Assembly (NCBI GenBank): GCA_027294815.1
Contig: JAPULP010000257.1
Location: forward strand, 1-6,161
Reading direction: 5' to 3'
DNA from: Gemmatimonadota bacterium
GTDB lineage: Bacteria; Gemmatimonadota; Gemmatimonadetes; Gemmatimonadales; GWC2-71-9
DNA length: 6,161 bases
Under the pieces are notes generated by a model, which was given only the letters and a program-made list of their open reading frames with translations, was not told where the DNA came from and searched no databases. This document shows, one piece after another, positions 1 to 4,665 of the stretch (within the stretch, counting starts at the first letter, position 1; the number at the start of each line of letters is the position of its first letter). The position numbers were made by a program, and so were the translations under genes.

Positions 1-1
1 T

Positions 2-805
2 CGATCCGACGAAGTGATTGCGGCGTTTCGTCGGCGTGGCTTGGGCGCCCTCATCATGGTTGGCGGCGACGGGAGTCTCCGTATCGCGTACGAGCTTTGG
101 AAGAAAGGACTGCCGGTCGTGGGTGTTCCCAAGACGATCGACAACGACGTTGGGGGCACCTTGGTCACTTTTGGATTCGACACGGCCGTTACAACGGCGA
201 CGGACGCGATCGACAAGGTGCGATCGACGGCGGAGAGTCACAGCAGGGTGATGGTCGTAGAATTGATGGGACGTTACGCGGGGTGGATCGCGTTGCACTC
301 AGGCCTCGCCGGCGACGCGGACGTCATCCTGATTCCGGAGATTCCGTTCGACATCGAGAAGGTTTGCGACAAGATCCGGGAACGCGAAGCGGCCGGCCAG
401 CACCACAGCATCGTCGTCGTGGCCGAGGGAGCAGCGCCCAAGGCGGGAGAGCAATCCTTGCGAGAACCCGCGAGCATCGGAACGGCCGAGCGTCTCGGCG
501 GGATGGGTGAGAGAGTGTCAGCGTGGATCGAAAAGGGCACGGGTAAAGAAACGCGCTCGCTGACGCTCGGGCATCTGCAACGCGGTGGCAGTCCGACGAC
601 TTTCGATCGGCTGCTTGCGCTGCGTTTCGGGGCCGAAGCGACACGTGCGGTGGCTGCGGGGACCTTTGGGATCATGGTGTCATACCAGCCACCCACTGTG
701 ACCACGGTTCCCTTGGAGGAGGTGTTGGATAAGCCGAAGCGTGTGCCGCTCGACGGTGACGTGATTTGCACGGCCCGCGAGCTAGGCGTGGCACTGGGAG
801 ATTGA
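2..805 (+). CDS. pfkA: 6-phosphofructokinase, C-terminal part (5' end outside window)
   Basis: Phosphofructokinase makes fructose 1,6-bisphosphate from fructose 6-phosphate in the cytoplasm, the committed step of glycolysis. The reading frame is already open at base 2, so the N-terminus lies to the left; about 267 residues are present. Visible family motifs are GGDGS (62-76, phosphoryl-donor site), PKTIDND (128-148, carrying the catalytic Asp), MGR (266-274, sugar-phosphate binding) and GHLQRGGSPT (569-598). In the donor site the residue after GGD is Gly, which in this family goes with ATP use; pyrophosphate enzymes have Asp there. The Lys in PKTIDND is typical of pyrophosphate-dependent enzymes and of the mixed group that includes actinobacterial ATP enzymes. 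ATP is therefore the likelier donor, by inference. The gene ends in TGA, 28 bases before the helicase start, with no hairpin terminator visible between them. Confidence 0.95.
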   Translation, partial: RSDEVIAAFRRRGLGALIMVGGDGSLRIAYELWKKGLPVVGVPKTIDNDVGGTLVTFGFDTAVTTATDAIDKVRSTAESHSRVMVVELMGRYAGWIALHSGLAGDADVILIPEIPFDIEKVCDKIREREAAGQHHSIVVVAEGAAPKAGEQSLREPASIGTAERLGGMGERVSAWIEKGTGKETRSLTLGHLQRGGSPTTFDRLLALRFGAEATRAVAAGTFGIMVSYQPPTVTTVPLEEVLDKPKRVPLDGDVICTARELGVALGD

Positions 806-833
806 TGATCTTCCACCGACCGTCTGTTTTTTC

Positions 834-3401
834 GTGACTCCCGTCCACACCATTCGCGACCACTATCTCCCGCCCGACCGGGACGCGTTCCGCCGTGCCG
901 AACCTTCCACGGGACGAATCATCGTGATAGCGCCCACGCGGGCCGCCTGTGAAACGATAGAACTGGCGATGCACCTTGACGTCGATACGGTTCTGGAACG
1001 CGCGCACGGTGATGAGATTCGGGAACTGGCCCGGCGTCGTGTTGGATTCGGAATCGTCGCCGGGACGGGCACGGGTAAGACGCTTGCCATTCGTCCAATC
1101 GCGGAGGAGACCGTCGATCGTCCTTTGAGGGTGGGCGTTGTGAATCGCGAGCGTGAAGCCACGCCCGAGACTCCGACCTGGAATGTTGTGATTGTCACGA
1201 CCGGTATTGCGCGGCGGTGGTTTCAAAACGATCTGATTCTTCCGCAAGACACGTTGGTAGTAGACGAAATCCACCAGACCTCGGCGGAGTTGGAGCTGTG
1301 TCTTGCGCTGGGTAAGCGCGTTGGGTGTCGCTTTATCTGGCTGTCGGCGACGGTGGACCCTGCGTTTTATGCACGGTATCTCAACTCGAACACCGTACTC
1401 GAGACGAGCGCATTCGACCCCAGCCTTGCGGCCCAAGTCACGACCCATTTCCGTGAGCCGCTGCGGTTTCTGGATGAAGGATTCATTCGGCGGATACAGC
1501 GCGAGCGACGGGGTGTTGCAGTGTTCTTGCCGACGCGGGCAGAGGTCGAAGATGTGGCGATGCAGATTGGCGATCGCTGGCGCGGCCTGCACACCGCATT
1601 CTATCACGGAGGACAACCCATCCGCGTGATCAGACCATTTCTCGAAGGCAAATCCAAGAAACCGTTCCTTCTCTCCATGACCGCCGCCGGGCAATCGGCG
1701 CTCAACGTGCAAGGACTGGACACCGTCGTCATCCACGACGCGCAGTTTGCGAACGTCATCGAGCACGGTAGGAACGTGCTCACTCGTCGATATCTCGGTG
1801 ACAACGAACTACTACAGATGGCAGGACGCGTGCATGGGCGAGTTTCGAATGGCGAAGTCTACATTCTCACCGACCGCGGTCTGGACTTCGACAATTTGAA
1901 ACCGACACCACCCGACTTTCAGCTCGCTGGTGATTCGGAACGGGTGGCACTGACCGCCGCAGCTTTGGGGATCGACCTCACCGAGCTGGACCTTCCCGTT
2001 CCTCTAGACAGGGGAGCCTACCATGCGGCTGTGACTCAATTGTCGGAGCGCGGCATAGTCGACGACGGCCGGCTGACGCAGTACGGACGCGACGTCGAGG
2101 CTCTGCCGGTGGATCGGCCGTGGGGAGAACTTCTCGTTCGCGCGGACGCGGATCTGATTCCATTCCTTGCCGTGGCGTCCAATGTCGACTCCTTGTATCG
2201 CATGACACGCGAGGAGCACGACCTGCGAGGCTTGATCGTCAGAGAGAGCGATCATCTCACTTCATACAACGTCTACGCCGAAGCCGTGAACGAGCACGGG
2301 TATCTCGGCAAGGTCTTTGGCTTGCCTCGGCATCTCTTCCATGACTCACTGGAGACATGGGCGGAGGAACGCGGGGTCTTGATCAAATCGATCGAAGACA
2401 TGGCGTTGGGCACGGCGTCCGTGTATCGAACGCTGGAAGTCCCACTCCCGACAACCCTTCCCTACGCGACGGCCAAAGTATTGAAACGGTTTCGCCGTCT
2501 CGTAGCAGAGATGATGCCCTTCGACCTCGTCATCGACGAGCAGTTGCCCAACGGCGAGCGCGCCAAAGTCTCTCGTGGGTCGATGTGCAGCGCTTGGGGG
2601 GCAGTCGCCGGAAGGCTGCGATACTTCGCCTCTCGCTCCGGTGTGCCGCGTGCCGCGATCGAAGGGACCAGTCTCTCTCTCTCGCTCATCAAGCAGTTTG
2701 CGCGGCGAGCGCCGCCTACGGTCGAGTACCGGCGGATGCGTCGGTACGGGGGATTGTTCACGGTGCGTAGCACCGATTACTTCGGTTTCGAGCTCGAGCA
2801 TGACCGTGAAGCCCTCATCGGCGAATTCCCGGAAAAGTTGGCTCAGAGCGCGCGTCACGCCTTGACCGTAGCCTTGAACGCGGGCATCACAGATCACCCC
2901 GACCAGCGGCGCATGAGACGTGCACTCGATCAACTCGGGGAGTACTGGCGCCGGTCCGGTGGAACGCTGCCGGAAGTCGATCCGGATCGCACGCATCAGC
3001 TCGTTCAGCGACAACTGGAAAGCGTCAACAGCCACGAGCAATTCCTCGAAACACCGCTCGAGCTGGACGTGTCCGCGATCGTTCCTCGGCAAGAGCGGCT
3101 GGAATTGGATGCACTTCCCAAGTCGGCTCTGGTATACGGAGACCGGGTGCCGCTGGACTACGAGATCGAAGACAACCAGGGGGTGGTGCGGATGCGGATT
3201 CGGGAAGGGCAAGCGCGACGCTTGCGTGCCGAGGACCTCCCGGACGTCGACCGCCCGTTACGCTTCACCGTCGTGAGAGGAAAACGCGCGGCCGTGCGCG
3301 CATCCGACCTCGACACATTGCATCAGGCGTTAGCGTCTTTGCCCCGCCGCAAAGAGCGTCACCAGCCTTCGCGCAAACACCGCCGCCGGCGACGCCATTA
3401 G
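834..3401 (+). CDS. DEAH-type (DEIH) superfamily 2 helicase with HA2-like region and basic tail
   Basis: This is a predicted ATP-dependent RNA or DNA helicase of 855 residues, related to the DEAH/RHA group (HrpA/HrpB style). Motifs in order: AGTGTGKT Walker A (76-83), VTTGIARR motif Ib (121-128), DEIH (144-147), SAT (171-173), VAVFLPTRAEVE motif IV (228-239), TAAGQSALN motif V (283-291), QMAGRVHGR motif VI (328-336). A segment resembling the helicase-associated HA2 domain follows (about 370-540, with LTQYGRDVEALPV and SDHLTSYNVY). A C-terminal region near 760-830 has a pattern (P..L.YGDRVPLDYE) reminiscent of HrpA/HrpB C-termini. The last 16 residues are strongly basic, fitting nucleic-acid contact. 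An IIVIAPTRAACETIELAM segment lies before Walker A, an unusual position for a PTR motif. The GTG start is the only usable start upstream of that segment; no Shine-Dalgarno sequence is seen, and T6 directly precedes it. The next in-frame ATG (969) would remove the PTR segment. Substrate unknown; not a clear HrpA or HrpB ortholog. Confidence 0.9.
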   Translation: MTPVHTIRDHYLPPDRDAFRRAEPSTGRIIVIAPTRAACETIELAMHLDVDTVLERAHGDEIRELARRRVGFGIVAGTGTGKTLAIRPIAEETVDRPLRVGVVNREREATPETPTWNVVIVTTGIARRWFQNDLILPQDTLVVDEIHQTSAELELCLALGKRVGCRFIWLSATVDPAFYARYLNSNTVLETSAFDPSLAAQVTTHFREPLRFLDEGFIRRIQRERRGVAVFLPTRAEVEDVAMQIGDRWRGLHTAFYHGGQPIRVIRPFLEGKSKKPFLLSMTAAGQSALNVQGLDTVVIHDAQFANVIEHGRNVLTRRYLGDNELLQMAGRVHGRVSNGEVYILTDRGLDFDNLKPTPPDFQLAGDSERVALTAAALGIDLTELDLPVPLDRGAYHAAVTQLSERGIVDDGRLTQYGRDVEALPVDRPWGELLVRADADLIPFLAVASNVDSLYRMTREEHDLRGLIVRESDHLTSYNVYAEAVNEHGYLGKVFGLPRHLFHDSLETWAEERGVLIKSIEDMALGTASVYRTLEVPLPTTLPYATAKVLKRFRRLVAEMMPFDLVIDEQLPNGERAKVSRGSMCSAWGAVAGRLRYFASRSGVPRAAIEGTSLSLSLIKQFARRAPPTVEYRRMRRYGGLFTVRSTDYFGFELEHDREALIGEFPEKLAQSARHALTVALNAGITDHPDQRRMRRALDQLGEYWRRSGGTLPEVDPDRTHQLVQRQLESVNSHEQFLETPLELDVSAIVPRQERLELDALPKSALVYGDRVPLDYEIEDNQGVVRMRIREGQARRLRAEDLPDVDRPLRFTVVRGKRAAVRASDLDTLHQALASLPRRKERHQPSRKHRRRRRH

Positions 3402-3979
3402 TCGATCGGCTCCGTGAGCGACAACAGCCCGAGCCACGCAGCCGCGTAGGCGTTTTCGAGAACCTCCATGTCTCCTCCAGCCACCACCTGAAAGGCCATC
3501 CCCTGGACGATCGCTGCCATCAGCCATCCCAAGTGCTCGGGCGGGATGGAGGGCTTCATGCCGGCGCGCTCCAATAGCTGCTCGGTGGCCTCGGTGAGTT
3601 TGGTGCGAAACTCCTGGGCGGCGTTGTTGACCGTCTGGTCAACTTCCTTGTCTGACAATGCCCCGAGCGAGGTCCAGGCCTTCAACGTGCCGGATTGAGC
3701 CTCACGCTTGAGGACGTCCCAGGTTCTGTCGATAGCGTCCTGCGGATTTGGTGAGTCGAATGCCTGCACCCAGGCGGCATCCCGCTCAGCCGCAATGCGT
3801 TGAACGGCCTCAACCAACAGTTGTCCCTTGGTTCGGAAGTGGTAGTTTACCAATCCCTTAGCGCATCCTGCCTCATGTGCCACTGCCTCCAAGGTGAGGG
3901 CGGGAGCGCCGCGACGCCTGAGTAACGTTTCTGTAGCGTCCAGTATCGCTTTTTTCGTGGCTTCCTTAGATCGCGGCAT
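3398..3979 (-). CDS. TetR/AcrR-family transcriptional regulator
   Basis: This is a 193-residue DNA-binding repressor candidate, a usual length for TetR proteins. The N-terminal domain is classic: helix 1 KKAILDATETLLRRRG (9-24), then LTLEAVAHEAGCAKGLVNYHF (28-48) forming the helix-turn-helix, ending with the family signature YHFRTKGQLLVEAV (46-59). The C-terminal helical half (about 65-190) would bind a small ligand and dimerise; its ligand cannot be read from sequence. The frame is open far upstream, but those extra codons lie over the divergent gene. The ATG at 3979 places the TetR domain correctly at the protein's start and is preceded by a palindromic operator. Its TAA stop shares three bases with the TAG of the convergent helicase gene. 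Autoregulation is likely from the operator position. The regulated target may be the divergent PAS-Fis gene. Confidence 0.93.
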   Translation of the reverse strand: MPRSKEATKKAILDATETLLRRRGAPALTLEAVAHEAGCAKGLVNYHFRTKGQLLVEAVQRIAAERDAAWVQAFDSPNPQDAIDRTWDVLKREAQSGTLKAWTSLGALSDKEVDQTVNNAAQEFRTKLTEATEQLLERAGMKPSIPPEHLGWLMAAIVQGMAFQVVAGGDMEVLENAYAAAWLGLLSLTEPID

Positions 3980-3987
3980 ATCTTTAC

Positions 3988-4005
3988 TGACTGGTTGAAC
4001 AGTCA
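3988..4005. promoter_or_regulatory. Palindromic operator, probably for the TetR regulator
   Basis: TGACTG and CAGTCA form perfect 6-base arms around the 6-base centre GTTGAA, giving an 18-base inverted repeat eight bases upstream of the tetR ATG. Size, arm sequence and location are typical of TetR-family self-operators. On the minus strand TATATT (4010-4005) directly abuts it and resembles a -10 box, so transcription would start inside the operator and bound repressor would block it. No good -35 box is seen at the right spacing. A less likely alternative is that TTGACT on the minus strand (4006-4001) is itself a -35 element, which would put the -10 box almost on the start codon. Confidence 0.7.
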
Positions 4006-4064
4006 ATATAGGCAATCGGAGGAGTTTGAGACAGGATCGGCTTGCTCGGTGATCCAGCGTCTTG

Positions 4065-4074
4065 TTGGCGCCAA
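4065..4074. repeat. Perfect 10-base palindrome TTGGCGCCAA
   Basis: TTGGCGCCAA reads identically on both strands and lies about 75 bases before the PAS-Fis gene start, in the divergent control region. It is too short for a terminator stem and has no loop. It could be a binding site for a dimeric regulator other than TetR, since its arms differ from the tetR operator. A 10-base palindrome can also arise by chance in GC-rich DNA. Confidence 0.35.
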
Positions 4075-4115
4075 AATTCGCGACGGAAACGATGAAACCT
4101 TGAGGGGGGGTCGGG

Positions 4116-4132
4116 CGTATCCCTACGTATCC
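4116..4132 (+). repeat. Direct repeat CGTATCC x2 with 10-base period
   Basis: Two copies of CGTATCC start at 4116 and 4126, exactly 10 bases apart, or about one helical turn, and end 16 bases before the PAS-Fis ATG. TACGTA at 4124-4129 is also a small palindrome overlapping the second copy. Tandem half-sites on one DNA face near a start are compatible with a regulator site, but no protein can be assigned. Confidence 0.35.
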
Positions 4133-4148
4133 AGGACGTTTGAATGTG

Positions 4149-4610
4149 ATGAATGACATGGAGTCACAACCCTTACGGGCCGCAGTCTTTTCTCCGTTGG
4201 CGAAGGCGGTTCTGGATTCGTTCAACGAGGGCGTCGTCGTGTTCGATCCCGAGGGCCGTTTGGCGTATGCCAACGGTCCCGCGCAAATGATCCTCCGGTC
4301 GCTTGGCAACGGGAGGGTAGAAGATGCCGAGACGCTCATGCCGAAGCTCGCGAGGTTGGGAGGCCGGGTCGCACAGCTTCGCGTTGGATCGCTGATGGTG
4401 GGGGAGGCGGTTTACCTGCCTGCGGAGCACGGGCCGAGTTCGCTGGTGGATCGCGAACGCCAGGCGATCGTGGACACACTGGAGAAGACCGGTTGGCGGC
4501 TGGCCGAGTCGGCGAGGCTGCTTGGCATTTCCCGCACCACGCTTTGGCGCCGCTTGAAGACGTACGGCCTGGATCGTGACCAGCGGGGCAACTGGGAACA
4601 GAGCACGTAA
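4149..4610 (+). CDS. Compact regulator: PAS-like domain plus Fis-type helix-turn-helix
   Basis: This 153-residue protein has a PAS-like N-terminus, with LAKAVLDSFNEGVVVFDPEGRLAYAN (17-42) matching the start of sensory PAS domains. A short middle follows (63-92, with LGGRVAQLRVGSLMVGEAVYLP). The C-terminal Fis-type helix-turn-helix (about 102-141) contains ERQAIVDTLEKTGWRLAESA and then RLLGISRTTLWRRLKTYGL, as at the end of NtrC-type activators. There is no AAA+ ATPase domain and no GAFTGA loop, so it cannot activate sigma-54 RNA polymerase in the standard way. It may bind DNA directly and sense a small molecule or redox state, or act with a partner. The ATG at 4149 is preferred because AGGAC lies 11 bases upstream; a TTG at 4140 and an ATG at 4158 are alternatives. 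It is divergent from tetR and 55 bases upstream of the outer-membrane protein gene. Confidence 0.82.
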   Translation: MNDMESQPLRAAVFSPLAKAVLDSFNEGVVVFDPEGRLAYANGPAQMILRSLGNGRVEDAETLMPKLARLGGRVAQLRVGSLMVGEAVYLPAEHGPSSLVDRERQAIVDTLEKTGWRLAESARLLGISRTTLWRRLKTYGLDRDQRGNWEQST

Positions 4611-4665
4611 CTTCTTTCCGCGCTGCCCGTACCCCTGGTAGCGGAGACTCACGTAGCTATCAAGC
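4611..4665 (+). other. Short gap between PAS-Fis gene and barrel gene
   Basis: The 55-base gap contains a possible weak hairpin, GCTGCC (4622-4627) with GGTAGC (4637-4642), one G-T pair and a 9-base loop. No T-run follows, so it is not a standard intrinsic terminator and read-through into the barrel gene is plausible. GGAG at 4642-4645 is about 20 bases before the ATG, too far for a normal ribosome binding site. Confidence 0.3.

Larger units (their letters stand above)
3980..4148. promoter_or_regulatory. Divergent intergenic control region between tetR and the PAS-Fis gene
   Basis: This 169-base region separates two divergent regulators and should hold both promoters. Besides the TetR operator at its left end it contains the perfect 10-base palindrome TTGGCGCCAA (4065-4074), a run of seven G (4104-4110), and a 10-base-period direct repeat CGTATCC (4116-4122 and 4126-4132) close to the right-hand start. 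I could not find a convincing -35/-10 pair for the rightward gene. AGGAC at 4133-4137 could act as a weak Shine-Dalgarno sequence for the ATG at 4149. Confidence 0.55.

Noticed and set aside
274..816. 180-codon open frame on the minus strand across the kinase gene
   Set aside because: It is antisense to a clear phosphofructokinase; such frames are expected opposite GC-biased codons and its protein shows no domain.
806..833. T6 run after the kinase gene as an intrinsic terminator
   Set aside because: No stable inverted repeat precedes the T-run within the 28-base gap.
672..1766. 364-codon open frame on the minus strand over the helicase N-terminal half
   Set aside because: It mirrors well-conserved helicase motifs on the plus strand, and its translation is low in recognisable structure.
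2346..3212. 288-codon open frame on the minus strand over the helicase C-terminal half
   Set aside because: Antisense to the helicase frame, which continues uninterrupted with a coherent protein; no motif found.
4018..4053. GGAGGAG, a perfect Shine-Dalgarno-like sequence on the plus strand
   Set aside because: Only a TTG two bases further follows, giving eight codons before a TGA; no credible leader peptide.
3980..4339. Longer tetR reading frame starting upstream at 4339
   Set aside because: The extension runs over the operator and the divergent PAS-Fis gene, and the TetR domain begins right after the ATG at 3979.
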